A stretch of DNA of 64,000 nucleotides, from assembly GCF_018918145.1 (NCBI RefSeq), contig NZ_JAHLPX010000008.1:18502-82501 (forward strand), in the 5' to 3' direction. This DNA comes from Anaerotignum sp. MSJ-24 (GTDB lineage: Bacteria; Bacillota; Clostridia; Lachnospirales; Anaerotignaceae). Made by a program: the position numbers and the translations under genes. The notes under the pieces are model-generated. The model made no database searches and was not told where the DNA came from. It worked only from the letters and a program-made list of their open reading frames with translations. Of this stretch, positions 1 to 8,273 are shown piece by piece. The first letter of the stretch is position 1, and each line of letters starts with the position of its first letter.

Positions 1-750
1 GAAACAGGAGAAAAGTCGGAAGAATTGAAATATGTATCTATGGAAGATGCTAATGAGTTTCTCAATATAACTCAGAGTATAGCTACGTATATTTCTATAG
101 GTGTACTTATTTGCATTTTGGCTCCAATACCGCTTATTGTTCTTGCTGTTTTATCAGAAGCAGGCACTTTGTCATTTTCAGAAGAACAGACAGCAATGGT
201 AGGAGTTTCGGTGTTACTTGCAATGATTGCTGTTGCTGTTGCATTGTTTATAATAAGCGGAATGAAAGCAAATAAATATGAATATCTTGATACAGAGCTT
301 ATTGATACCGAATACGGTGTTACGGGAATGGTTGGAGAGAAAAAGGAAAAGTATTATAGAATGTATACAATGCATATGGTTTTGGGAATAACGCTTTGTG
401 TAGTTTCGGCAATACCGATATTTTTTGTTGTAGGATTTGTCGGTGAAGAAAATCCTTTTGTTGTATTGGGCGTCCCGATTACGCTTGTATTGGTTGCATT
501 GGGTGTGCGTATTATAGTAAAAACATCAATAATATGGGGTGGTTTTCAGAAGATACTTGAAGAAGGGGATTATGAAAAACAGAAAAAGTTTTTAAATAAG
601 AAAAACAGTAGGCTTGTGAGCATATACTGGACCGTTGTTGTCGGAATATATCTTGCATATAGTTTTATAACCGGAGATTGGGGCAGAAGTTGGATAATAT
701 GGCCGGTTGCAGGCGTATTATCCGGTATAATAAATAAATTGAATTTATAA
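1..750 (+). CDS. membrane protein, 5' end outside window
   Basis: The frame is open from base 1 with no stop before the TTG at 25 or the ATG at 40, and neither has a well-placed ribosome binding site, so the gene very probably starts upstream. The visible part has about six hydrophobic segments: two near the N-terminus, two in the middle and two at the C-terminal end, which finishes with a WIIWPVAGV stretch. That ending resembles the membrane tail of many Firmicute proteins that carry an N-terminal HTH or zinc-ribbon domain. The N-terminal domain would lie outside the window, so this is inference. Function is unknown. A strong terminator follows within 10 bases of the stop. Confidence 0.6.
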   Translation, partial: ETGEKSEELKYVSMEDANEFLNITQSIATYISIGVLICILAPIPLIVLAVLSEAGTLSFSEEQTAMVGVSVLLAMIAVAVALFIISGMKANKYEYLDTELIDTEYGVTGMVGEKKEKYYRMYTMHMVLGITLCVVSAIPIFFVVGFVGEENPFVVLGVPITLVLVALGVRIIVKTSIIWGGFQKILEEGDYEKQKKFLNKKNSRLVSIYWTVVVGIYLAYSFITGDWGRSWIIWPVAGVLSGIINKLNL

Positions 751-756
751 AAATAA

Positions 757-784
757 AGGCGGAAGTTTAAACTTCCGCCTTTTG
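757..784. terminator. bidirectional intrinsic terminator
   Basis: Perfect 10-bp stem aggcggaagt/acttccgcct around a TTAA loop, followed by TTTG on the plus strand and preceded by an A-rich run. It lies between two convergent genes and can stop both. Confidence 0.85.
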
Positions 785-791
785 TTATGTA

Positions 792-1571
792 TCAGATTGA
801 TGTATAGCCACCGTCGATATAGATTATCTGACCTGTTGTGTAGTTAGATGCGTCAGATGCGAAATAAACTGCCATTCCGGCAAGGTCTGTGTCTGCGTTT
901 CCGAAGCGTTTAACAGGGATATGTCTGAACATTTCCTCTCTTGTTGCAGGATCCTCGAAAAGAACCTTTGTCATTGCTGTTTCGAAGAAGCCGGGAGCAA
1001 CAGCATTTACACAAATGCCGTACTGTGCCCATTCAACGGCGAGAGCCTTTGTCATCTGCATAACAGCACCCTTTGCGGCAACATATGAAACTATATTGGG
1101 ACGGGCAACTACTCTTGCGTTAATGGAAGAAATGTTGATGATTTTTCCGTGAATGCCTTTTTCGATCATGTGCTTTCCGACTGCTTGGCACGCAAGGAAT
1201 ACACCTTTAAGCTGTACGTCCTGAACCTTATCCCAGTCCTCAACTGTATACTCGATAGCAGGCTTTCTTATGTTTACACCGGCACTGTTTACAAGTATAT
1301 CAATATGACCGAGCTTTTCAATCATGGCATTTACAAGACCATCAACGCCTTCTTTTGTTGAAATGTCGGCAGAGATACCAAGTGCTGTTCCGCCTGTTGA
1401 TGATACAATCATCTCTGCTGCTTTATCGCAGTCAGCCTGATTACGGCTGGATACAACAACAGCTGCACCTGCTTCCGCAAGTCCTTTTGCAATACCTTCA
1501 CCAAGACCTTTGCTTCCGCCGATTATAAGTGCGTTTTTGCCTTTAAGTGATAAAAGCTCCATTACTCCCAT
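792..1571 (-). CDS. SDR-family oxidoreductase (gluconate/deoxygluconate dehydrogenase-like)
   Basis: Classical short-chain dehydrogenase of 259 residues, the normal length. It has the Rossmann glycine motif GGSKGLG near residue 18, the NSAG motif near 95, the catalytic Ser in NISS near 147, the YVAAK catalytic Tyr/Lys pair near 162 and the C-terminal IDGG. The overall pattern is that of sugar-acid SDRs such as 2-deoxy-D-gluconate 3-dehydrogenase or gluconate 5-dehydrogenase, but substrate cannot be read from sequence. The start is supported by GGGGAGG nine bases upstream. No sugar-acid catabolic neighbours are present; it appears monocistronic between two terminators. Confidence 0.85.
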   Translation of the reverse strand: MGVMELLSLKGKNALIIGGSKGLGEGIAKGLAEAGAAVVVSSRNQADCDKAAEMIVSSTGGTALGISADISTKEGVDGLVNAMIEKLGHIDILVNSAGVNIRKPAIEYTVEDWDKVQDVQLKGVFLACQAVGKHMIEKGIHGKIINISSINARVVARPNIVSYVAAKGAVMQMTKALAVEWAQYGICVNAVAPGFFETAMTKVLFEDPATREEMFRHIPVKRFGNADTDLAGMAVYFASDASNYTTGQIIYIDGGYTSI

Positions 1572-1697
1572 TATAAAAACCTCCCCATATAATTAAATAT
1601 GTTAATATTTTATGTTAATTATACTATATATTAATGAATGTGTATATTGTTAATTATTAATGATATAAAATCAATGATATTTTTGTGCAAAATTAAA

Positions 1698-1732
1698 CGA
1701 CTCTGAAACTGTGTTTACAGGAATCAGAGCCG
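1698..1732. terminator. intrinsic terminator after the anti-sigma-like gene
   Basis: Nine-pair stem (cgactctga/tcagagccg, one G-U) with T-rich stretches on both sides. On the minus strand it ends the sigma/DUF4179 operon. Confidence 0.65.
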
Positions 1733-1745
1733 CTTTTTGTTTATT

Positions 1746-3104
1746 TTAACTTAACGCAAAAACATATTCATCGTAAAGAGTGTAGATTGGAAATGTAAAT
1801 GTTATATGTTTACATTTTTTCGATGGAACAGCATCAGCGTGAAATCCCATTGCTTCAATGTCTGTGTTATCAGATGTCTGTTTCCAAGTTCCTATACCGG
1901 AAGATTTGTTGTTGAGCGAAGCTACAGTGAAATTGCACAAGCCTATGTTGTCGGATTTCTTTTGTATACGGTAGGTCATTGTTATTTCGTTATCTGGGTT
2001 ATTTTTGTTTATCCACATCGAAATAATGTCTACATCACAGTATTTAAAGCTGATTTTGTCAGGGTGGTCTATTGTGCCGTCGTCATGTGCGTTAATATTT
2101 AATGTAACATTTTCCTGGTTTCCTACGGATATTACCGGAATATGGAGAATTGCCGATTTTTTATCCTCATCAGTTATGTCAAGTCCGCTTAAATCAAATT
2201 CAAATTCGGTACCGTCACCGCTTAAGACCTGTGCCTGTATTGTGTTTCCTTTTATTATTATATACGGTAATGTTGCATCAGCTTTTAAATCATCATAATA
2301 GCCGTATACCTGCAGAAATTCACTGTAATTCAGTGAGTAAAGCTTTATTGTAAGCTTATTTTCAGACCATGTGGGCATTGCGGTAACGGATATATTGTTG
2401 TGCATTGCCGTAGGGCCTATTTCATCTACCGAGTCATAGTACTGAATTGGTTTGAAATGTATATCAAAAGTCATATCGCAGAATGTAATGGTTACGGGCA
2501 TATTAACGCCGTATACAGCTATATCGTTTTCAATATTTTCTATTCTTGTTATACAGGTCTGCTCTGTCGGTGAACCTCCGGCACTTGTGTTTTCCGTATA
2601 AGGATATATGGCATTGCCTATGGTTACGGTCGAATAAAGATCCGGAATAGGAAACATTGCTTCTTCGTTGGGCTTTATATAATCCGAATAGCCGTATTTT
2701 TCCGCAAGCTCGGTTACTGTTTCGTTATCTTTACTTTCGTCATTGAAGTTAAGAGTTGCTTTCCACATTATGTCTATATATGAGCTTGTAACGTATGCGT
2801 TCATCAATGTAAATTCAACATTTCCATCGGTTTGTGTTTGTTCTTCTCCGTCCATAGAATAAAGTATTTCGTTTTTGCTATCCTCGGTTTCTTCGGTTAT
2901 TGCGATACCCGGTATGAATGAGAATAACCGTTTTATTGCCGCTTGAACAGAGCTTGAATTTAATGCTGTTGCGGCGGCGATTATAATACAGGCAGCTATG
3001 GCAGCATAGCGTTTGAAATCGTGCTTTGCATAGCAATTGTCAGCCTCTTGTATAAACTTGTTGTCTATTTTTCCTATTTCCCTAAATAAATCCTCGCCTG
3101 TCAT
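1746..3104 (-). CDS. DUF4179-type membrane protein, probable anti-sigma factor
   Basis: The 452-residue protein has a short charged cytoplasmic N-terminus (about 1-31), one membrane helix (about 32-50) and a large extracellular part rich in beta-strand-like segments. This is the layout of DUF4179 proteins encoded directly after ECF sigma factors in Clostridia. The start codon overlaps the sigma-factor stop by four bases (ATGA), implying translational coupling. By family precedent it would hold the sigma factor at the membrane and release it on an envelope signal; the signal is unknown. There is no classical zinc anti-sigma HxxxCxxC motif in the N-terminal part, so the mode of sigma binding is open. 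Confidence 0.7.
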   Translation of the reverse strand: MTGEDLFREIGKIDNKFIQEADNCYAKHDFKRYAAIAACIIIAAATALNSSSVQAAIKRLFSFIPGIAITEETEDSKNEILYSMDGEEQTQTDGNVEFTLMNAYVTSSYIDIMWKATLNFNDESKDNETVTELAEKYGYSDYIKPNEEAMFPIPDLYSTVTIGNAIYPYTENTSAGGSPTEQTCITRIENIENDIAVYGVNMPVTITFCDMTFDIHFKPIQYYDSVDEIGPTAMHNNISVTAMPTWSENKLTIKLYSLNYSEFLQVYGYYDDLKADATLPYIIIKGNTIQAQVLSGDGTEFEFDLSGLDITDEDKKSAILHIPVISVGNQENVTLNINAHDDGTIDHPDKISFKYCDVDIISMWINKNNPDNEITMTYRIQKKSDNIGLCNFTVASLNNKSSGIGTWKQTSDNTDIEAMGFHADAVPSKKCKHITFTFPIYTLYDEYVFALS

Positions 3105-3661
3105 ATTTCAATACCCTCCTTTTCAAGAAAATCTCTTAATTTTGTGCGAGTCCGAAATAATGATGATTTTACCTTGCTTTCACTGAAACCGAAAAACTTG
3201 GCTATGTCGGCTATTGAATCGGCATAGTAATATCTTCTCACAAAAATTATGCGTGAGGCTTTGTCAGTCTTTTTGAGAAATTCATTTATGCTTTTATATA
3301 TTTCTCCTGCCTCATATTCCTGTTCGGCCGTTGAGGACGGTATTACATCCTCAAGCTCTGAAAGAAGTATGTCAAAATGTCCGTTTCTCTTTTGTGCCTT
3401 GTAATAGCTGTATCGGTTTATTGCTATTGTTCTTGTCAGCATTCCGAGATAGGTTTTAAGCGGATTTGGATTTTGCGGCGGAATTGTATTCCATGCCTTA
3501 AGCCATGTGTCGTTTAGAGTTTCTTCCTTGTCGGCTTCGTTTTGAAGTATGTTCATTGCTATTTTTCCGCAATATAAACCGTATTTATCGCTTACGGCGG
3601 TGATAGCTCTCTCGGAACGGCTGAAGAAAAGAGATATAATGCTTTTGTCCTCTGAATTCAT
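3101..3661 (-). CDS. ECF-type RNA polymerase sigma factor
   Basis: Sigma-70 family protein of 186 residues, typical for ECF factors. Region 2 lies at about 20-85 (including the ETLNDTWLKAWNTIP stretch) and region 4 at about 130-185 with the helix-turn-helix SIADIAKFFGFSESKVKSSL. No region 1 or 3 is seen. It is the first gene of a two-gene operon with the DUF4179 protein. A GGAGGAAG site lies just upstream of the ATG. It probably directs its own operon and envelope-stress genes, which is inference. Confidence 0.88.
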   Translation of the reverse strand: MNSEDKSIISLFFSRSERAITAVSDKYGLYCGKIAMNILQNEADKEETLNDTWLKAWNTIPPQNPNPLKTYLGMLTRTIAINRYSYYKAQKRNGHFDILLSELEDVIPSSTAEQEYEAGEIYKSINEFLKKTDKASRIIFVRRYYYADSIADIAKFFGFSESKVKSSLFRTRTKLRDFLEKEGIEI

Positions 3662-3689
3662 TTATCTTCCTCCTTTTGCCCTTCACTTA

Positions 3690-3721
3690 TATATACAGAA
3701 AATAATGAACATGGTTGCAAA
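3690..3721 (-). promoter_or_regulatory. possible ECF-type autoregulated promoter
   Basis: On the minus strand TTGCAACC, resembling the AAC-containing -35 elements of ECF sigma factors, is followed about 17 bases later by TGTATATATAAG, just upstream of the sigma gene. Inference from motif only. Confidence 0.3.
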
Positions 3722-3722
3722 T

Positions 3723-4085
3723 TTAATTGTTTTTGTAAAAACTGAATTTTTCCTTCAGTAATTTATCGGAAAACTCTCGTATTTCATGGCAGTATTCGTC
3801 ATAAGCCTGCATAAACCGCAATGCTTCGGCTGTTACATGTGCTCCGCCTCCGTTTTTTCCGCCTGTTGTTGAGATTAACAGCTTAAAACCGAGATTTTCC
3901 TCGCAGAGCTTGACCATTTTCCATGCCTTTGAATATGCCATGTTCATGCTTGTGGCGGCAGAACGCAGAGAGCCGTATTGACGAACATTTTCGAGCAGTT
4001 CATATATGCCGGGGCCGAAGCATTTGTCGGTTGTAAAGAAATGTATTCTTATTTTTGCACTTAAATCGTTTGATTGGTTTTCCAT
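3723..4085 (-). CDS. ModE-type winged-helix molybdate-responsive regulator
   Basis: The 120-residue protein matches the N-terminal LysR-like winged-helix domain of ModE: GSLRSAATSMNMAYSKAW recognition region, then GFKLLISTTGGKNGGGAHVTAEA. It lacks the C-terminal molybdate-binding (TOBE) domains of E. coli ModE, as many clostridial one-domain versions do. A GTG nine bases further upstream is in frame, but AAGGAG sits eight bases before the ATG at 4085, so ATG is preferred. It diverges from the selenium-molybdenum accessory genes yqeC-yqeB-selD across about 60 bases, making it the likely regulator of that operon. Confidence 0.8.
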   Translation of the reverse strand: MENQSNDLSAKIRIHFFTTDKCFGPGIYELLENVRQYGSLRSAATSMNMAYSKAWKMVKLCEENLGFKLLISTTGGKNGGGAHVTAEALRFMQAYDEYCHEIREFSDKLLKEKFSFYKNN

Positions 4086-4144
4086 TGTCAACACTCCTTA
4101 AAGGTGTTATTCTTTTATTAAAATAATGATTGGCGGTGGTTGTT

Positions 4145-4813
4145 ATGCTCTCTGATATTCTGGATATTAAAAAAGGAATTACTGCAATAATAGGCAGTGG
4201 AGGCAAAACAACGCTTATGCTTAAGCTTGCAAAGGAGCTTTCCCAAAAAGGAAAGGTAATCATATGTACAACTACACATATATATCCTCCCGAAAATATT
4301 ATAACACTTGTATCACCGTCAGAGAAAGACATATTAGATGCTTTTAGGAATGAAAATGTTGTATGTATAGGAAAAACGGCAGAAAACAATAAGCTTACTT
4401 CGTCGGACATTCCCTTTGAAAGACTTATCAGGCTTGCCGATTATATCGTTGTTGAGGCAGACGGCTCAAAACATATGCCGCTTAAGGCACATAACGATTA
4501 TGAGCCCGTTATACCGAATGGCACGGATAAGGTTATACTGGTTGTCGGCATAAGCGGAATAAGCAGAAAAATTTACGAGGTCTGTCACAGACCGGAGCTT
4601 TATGCAGAAATCGTTCAAGGTAATATAACCGATATTGTTTCTCCGCAGACAGCGGCAGAGGCAATTAATAAGGAAAATCTCGGTGACGTTATAGTTATAA
4701 ATCAGGTCGGGACAGAAAAAGATACGGAAAATGCAAAAGACATTGCACGATATATAAATAAGCCTGTTTATGCAGGCGAGATAATGAAAGGAAGATTGGT
4801 ATGTTTGCGGTAA
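4145..4813 (+). CDS. yqeC: selenium-dependent molybdenum hydroxylase accessory protein YqeC
   Basis: P-loop protein of about 222 residues with GSGGKTT near the N-terminus, a THIYPP motif and a VEADGSKHMPLKAH stretch that are signatures of the YqeC family. The family occurs with yqeB and selD in organisms making selenium-dependent molybdenum hydroxylases and is thought to help insert selenium into the molybdenum cofactor; the exact reaction is not settled. A TTG 15 bases upstream is in frame, but GGTGG lies just before the ATG at 4145, which is chosen. It is first in the operon and overlaps yqeB by 13 bases. Confidence 0.88.
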   Translation: MLSDILDIKKGITAIIGSGGKTTLMLKLAKELSQKGKVIICTTTHIYPPENIITLVSPSEKDILDAFRNENVVCIGKTAENNKLTSSDIPFERLIRLADYIVVEADGSKHMPLKAHNDYEPVIPNGTDKVILVVGISGISRKIYEVCHRPELYAEIVQGNITDIVSPQTAAEAINKENLGDVIVINQVGTEKDTENAKDIARYINKPVYAGEIMKGRLVCLR

Positions 4814-5586
4814 TTAGAGGTGCCGGAGATATTGCCTCCGGAATAGCATTAAGACTTAAGCACGCAAAGTTTGATATAGTTATGCTGGATATTGAGCATC
4901 CTACGGCAATAAGAAGAACGGTCTGTTTTTCACAGGCACTTGTGAACGGAAGCATGAAGGTTGAAGATGTTACGGCGTTTAAGGCAGAAAATACAGAAGA
5001 GGCATTGGAGATAATAAAAGAAGGAAACATTGCGGTCATGGCAGATGAAAAGGCGGAAAGCGTTAAGCTTTTTAAGCCGGATTTCCTTATTGATGCGGTG
5101 CTTGCCAAAAGAAATGTCGGAACAAAAATAACAGACGCACCTGTTGTAATTGCTGTCGGTCCGGGCTATTGTGCCGGAAAGGACTGCCATGCGGTTATCG
5201 AAACACAGAGAGGACATTATCTTGGCAGAGTGATAAAGGAAGGCTTTGCGGCAGAAAACACAGGTGTTCCGGGAAACATAGGCGGTTATACGGTCGAAAG
5301 AATAATAAGAGCCGTAAAGGACGGAGTTTTCAGACCTGTCTGCAATATAGGTGATGTTGTTGATGCAGGACAGATTGTGGCATATGTTGATGATGAGCCT
5401 GTCAGATGCCTTATAGGCGGAGTGCTGAGAGGAATACTTCCAGATAATACGCCTGTTTTTAAAGGCATGAAAAGCGGAGATGTCGATCCGAGATGCAAAA
5501 TAGAACATTGCTACTGTGTTTCGGACAAGGCACTTGCGGTCGGCGGCGGAGTTCTTGAGGCATGTCTTGCACTTAAGGAGGATTAA
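4801..5586 (+). CDS. yqeB: selenium-dependent molybdenum hydroxylase accessory protein YqeB
   Basis: The 261-residue protein matches the YqeB family (normal length about 260). It begins with the nucleotide-binding-like RGAGDIASG motif and carries the conserved GPGYCAGKDCHAVIE stretch near residue 120 and GNIGGY near 160. YqeB and YqeC are the markers of selenium-labelled molybdenum enzymes such as xanthine dehydrogenase and purine hydroxylase. YqeB shares an XdhC/CoxI-like Rossmann character and is thought to act on the cofactor rather than on the apoenzyme. It overlaps yqeC and is followed after two bases by selD, so the three form one operon. Confidence 0.9.
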   Translation: MFAVIRGAGDIASGIALRLKHAKFDIVMLDIEHPTAIRRTVCFSQALVNGSMKVEDVTAFKAENTEEALEIIKEGNIAVMADEKAESVKLFKPDFLIDAVLAKRNVGTKITDAPVVIAVGPGYCAGKDCHAVIETQRGHYLGRVIKEGFAAENTGVPGNIGGYTVERIIRAVKDGVFRPVCNIGDVVDAGQIVAYVDDEPVRCLIGGVLRGILPDNTPVFKGMKSGDVDPRCKIEHCYCVSDKALAVGGGVLEACLALKED

Positions 5587-5588
5587 AT

Positions 5589-6626
5589 ATGGATAATAAT
5601 ATAAAGCTTACAAAGCTGGCAAGCTGTGCCGGCTGTGGAGCAAAGGTAGGAGCAGGAGTTCTTGCACAGCTTTTGTCGGATATAAAGGTTGTTAAGGACG
5701 AAAGACTGCTTGTGGGCTTCGATAAAAGCGATGATGCGTCGGTTTATAAAATAAATGACGATACGGCTATTGTGCAGACGGTGGATTTCTTTCCGCCGAT
5801 AGCCGATGATCCGTATATCTTCGGACAGATAGCGGCGGTAAATGCCATGTCCGATATATATGCCATGGGCGGAGAGCCAAAGCTTGCACTTAATATAATG
5901 GCTGTGCCTAAGTCCATGGATAAGGAGCATGTGCATGAGATATTGAGAGGCGGCTATGATAAGGCATATGAGGCAGGCGTAATAATAACCGGAGGACATT
6001 CGATATTTGATGAAGAGCCTAAATATGGTCTGGCGGTAACGGGCTTTATAAATCCTGATAAGGTCATAACCAACAGCGGCGCAAAGGTCGGAGATGTGCT
6101 GTTTCTTACAAAGCCTATCGGTATAGGCATACTCACGACAGGCATGAAGGCAGAAATAGTTTCAAAAGAGAGCGAAAAGCTTGCATATTCGCTTATGACG
6201 ACATTAAACAAGAGTGCAAGAGATGTTATGGTTAAGTATGATGTGCACGCTTGTACAGATGTTACGGGCTTTAGTCTTATGGGACATTTGCTGGAAATGG
6301 TTCAGGGCTCGGAGGTAAATGCGGAAATACATACGGATGACATTGATCTTATAGAAGAGGCAAAGTCGTTGGCAAAAATGGGAGTTTTACCCGAAGGCCT
6401 TTATAGAAACAGAAGCTATGCAGAAAGCTATGTAGATGAAGGAAATACCGAACTTTATATACAGGATATGCTCTTAGATCCACAGACAGCCGGAGGACTG
6501 CTTATTGCCGTTGACGAGGCAGATGCAGACAGATTTTATGAGGAGCTGAAAACGGCAGTGCCTTCTGCACAGAGGATAGGTGTTATAACGCCAAAGACGG
6601 ACGGAAAAAGGATAAAGCTGGTGTAA
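5589..6626 (+). CDS. selD: selenide, water dikinase (selenophosphate synthetase)
   Basis: SelD makes selenophosphate from selenide and ATP. The 345-residue protein has the full AIRS-type fold: the N-terminal active-site motif CAGCGAK with Cys16 and Lys19 at the positions of E. coli Cys17 and Lys20, the metal/ATP aspartates (DDASVY, QTVDFFPP), GGHSI and the C-terminal DPQTAGG. The catalytic position is cysteine, not selenocysteine. AAGGAGG precedes the ATG. No selA, selB, selC, ybbB or selenoprotein gene lies in the window, while yqeB and yqeC are directly upstream, so here it probably serves the molybdenum-hydroxylase selenium trait. Confidence 0.96.
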   Translation: MDNNIKLTKLASCAGCGAKVGAGVLAQLLSDIKVVKDERLLVGFDKSDDASVYKINDDTAIVQTVDFFPPIADDPYIFGQIAAVNAMSDIYAMGGEPKLALNIMAVPKSMDKEHVHEILRGGYDKAYEAGVIITGGHSIFDEEPKYGLAVTGFINPDKVITNSGAKVGDVLFLTKPIGIGILTTGMKAEIVSKESEKLAYSLMTTLNKSARDVMVKYDVHACTDVTGFSLMGHLLEMVQGSEVNAEIHTDDIDLIEEAKSLAKMGVLPEGLYRNRSYAESYVDEGNTELYIQDMLLDPQTAGGLLIAVDEADADRFYEELKTAVPSAQRIGVITPKTDGKRIKLV

Positions 6627-6669
6627 ATAATAGGTTGGCATTTGTTTAATGGCGAAAGGAGAATCACCC

Positions 6670-7302
6670 TTGAACAGCTCAGATGATAAAAACCTTAAAT
6701 ATATTCCCATTGATGACAGCAATGAAAAAGAACAGTTTTATGACAAGCTTTTATTTGTCATATCTGTTATATCGATGCTTATGGTTTGTGTTATTGGGTT
6801 TGACCATCTGAATTATAGTGTTTGTTGTTATGTACAACCATATAAAATAGAACCTTTTCATTATGGAGTAAAGTCTTCGAATATAATGCCGTTTTGGCGT
6901 GAGATATTAAATTTTATTAATATTGGTTCGATGCTTAAGATAATGTGCATGGTCGTGAAAGAACCTTCTAAGAAAGACACTGATATTTTCAAATTAAAGC
7001 CTAAAATAATCTGGTACATAGTATCGTTTGCTATTGAAGTTGTAAACATAGCGATTGTGCCGCCCAAAATTACATATGAAAATGCTGTATTGTTGTATCG
7101 TTTTATAGAGGCAGTTTCTTTTGTTGCGTTACTGTTATTTAACAGACTGTCAATGAAATATATTTATAACAAAAAATCAGAACCTTACAAAGGCGTTGAT
7201 GATTCGCTTTGTAACAAAATGGCTGCTGTTATGTTTATAGGTTTATCGGTTTTAAGCGGTATATTGCCTTGGTTTCTTTTCCATGTGGCATCAAACAGAT
7301 AA
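6670..7302 (+). CDS. uncharacterised four-helix membrane protein
   Basis: Not recognised. A TTG start at 6670 is preferred over the in-frame ATG at 6649, because AAAGGAG (6655-6661) lies eight bases before the TTG. The roughly 210-residue product has a hydrophilic N-terminus of about 20 residues and four predicted membrane helices (about 22-42, 115-135, 140-160, 185-208) separated by a long polar stretch containing several Lys/Pro residues. Base composition is more AT-rich than the neighbouring selD. It lies 43 bases after selD and could be cotranscribed, but no selenium- or metal-binding motif is visible. Confidence 0.6.
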   Translation: MNSSDDKNLKYIPIDDSNEKEQFYDKLLFVISVISMLMVCVIGFDHLNYSVCCYVQPYKIEPFHYGVKSSNIMPFWREILNFINIGSMLKIMCMVVKEPSKKDTDIFKLKPKIIWYIVSFAIEVVNIAIVPPKITYENAVLLYRFIEAVSFVALLLFNRLSMKYIYNKKSEPYKGVDDSLCNKMAAVMFIGLSVLSGILPWFLFHVASNR

Positions 7303-7307
7303 AACAA

Positions 7308-7347
7308 CGGCGGCAGACAGGTTAAGACCCGTCTGCCGCCGATTCTT
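7308..7347. terminator. bidirectional intrinsic terminator
   Basis: Perfect 11-bp GC-rich stem cggcggcagac/gtctgccgccg with a 12-base loop, followed by ATTCTTTTTT. It separates convergent genes. Confidence 0.9.
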
Positions 7348-7349
7348 TT

Positions 7350-8261
7350 TTAGAAATCTATTTTATTTAAGGTTTCCTGCATTGTTTTTGAAATTTCATT
7401 AAGCTTATATTTCTGCTCAGTGGTAAGTTCGGGAAGCTCATAGCTTATTATACCTTCTTTTCCGACTGAAACAGGTATTCCGAAGGATACATCCTCATAG
7501 CCGTATTCACCTAAAAGAACAGAAGAACATTCTATTTTCTTTCCGGAATTTGTTGCCACAGCCTCTATAAGCTCTTCTATGTTCACCGCAGAAGTCCAGC
7601 CGGAGGTTCTTCCGCTGTCGAGAGCCTGAAATTCCGCAAAGAAGTTTGCCGTTACGTCCTCTATTGCCTTTTTGTCTGCATCCGAAAGAACGAGAGCTTT
7701 TCCGTCATAGGTCATCTGATCATAGAGGTTTATTTTGTTGGCTCCATGCTCTCCGATACAGAAGCCGTCTATTTTGCCGAATTCCTTACCTGTTATTTCT
7801 GCTGTTGCCCATTTAAGACGGTAGGTGTCGTTTCCGTTAAAGCCGAGAATTTTCTTTCTGTCCCAGCCGAGAACTTTCCATATGATATAGTTGAATATGT
7901 CAACGGGATTTGTTGCGTTTATTATGACAGCCTCTTTGCAGTTGGCTTTTATCTGCTCGCATATGGGCTTTACTATCTTCATGTTGTCACGGAGATATTC
8001 CATTCTGTCGCTTACCTTTCGCTCCGGTATGCTTGCGGAAATCAGAATGATGTCGCAATCGCCGAGATCCTTATATTCGGCATAGCTGACCTTTGTTTTT
8101 GAAAAAGCCGCAAATGCCTGTCCCATATCCATTACATGACATTTGGCAAGGTTTTCCTTGATGTCAACAAGCTTGATTTCGCCAAGATAGCCCTTCATGC
8201 CTGCAAGATACGCAGAGGTTGAGCCGAGAAGTCCGGCTCCGCCGATAACACCGAGTTTCAT
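7350..8261 (-). CDS. lactate/malate dehydrogenase family protein, substrate uncertain
   Basis: NAD-dependent 2-hydroxyacid dehydrogenase of the LDH/MDH superfamily, 303 residues. The nucleotide motif GGAGLLGS is at 7-14. The catalytic set is present: Arg86, Asp145-Arg148 (in NDTYR) and His172 (GEHG). By ungapped alignment the substrate-specificity position (Gln102 in LDH, Arg in MDH) is Glu80, and the loop ASIPERKVSDR lacks the usual KPG, so lactate or malate should not be assumed. AAAGGAGG lies before the ATG. It follows the threonine-aldolase-like gene by 12 bases, so the two probably form an operon and may act on related hydroxy/keto acids. Confidence 0.75.
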   Translation of the reverse strand: MKLGVIGGAGLLGSTSAYLAGMKGYLGEIKLVDIKENLAKCHVMDMGQAFAAFSKTKVSYAEYKDLGDCDIILISASIPERKVSDRMEYLRDNMKIVKPICEQIKANCKEAVIINATNPVDIFNYIIWKVLGWDRKKILGFNGNDTYRLKWATAEITGKEFGKIDGFCIGEHGANKINLYDQMTYDGKALVLSDADKKAIEDVTANFFAEFQALDSGRTSGWTSAVNIEELIEAVATNSGKKIECSSVLLGEYGYEDVSFGIPVSVGKEGIISYELPELTTEQKYKLNEISKTMQETLNKIDF

Positions 8262-8273
8262 AAAATTCCTCCT

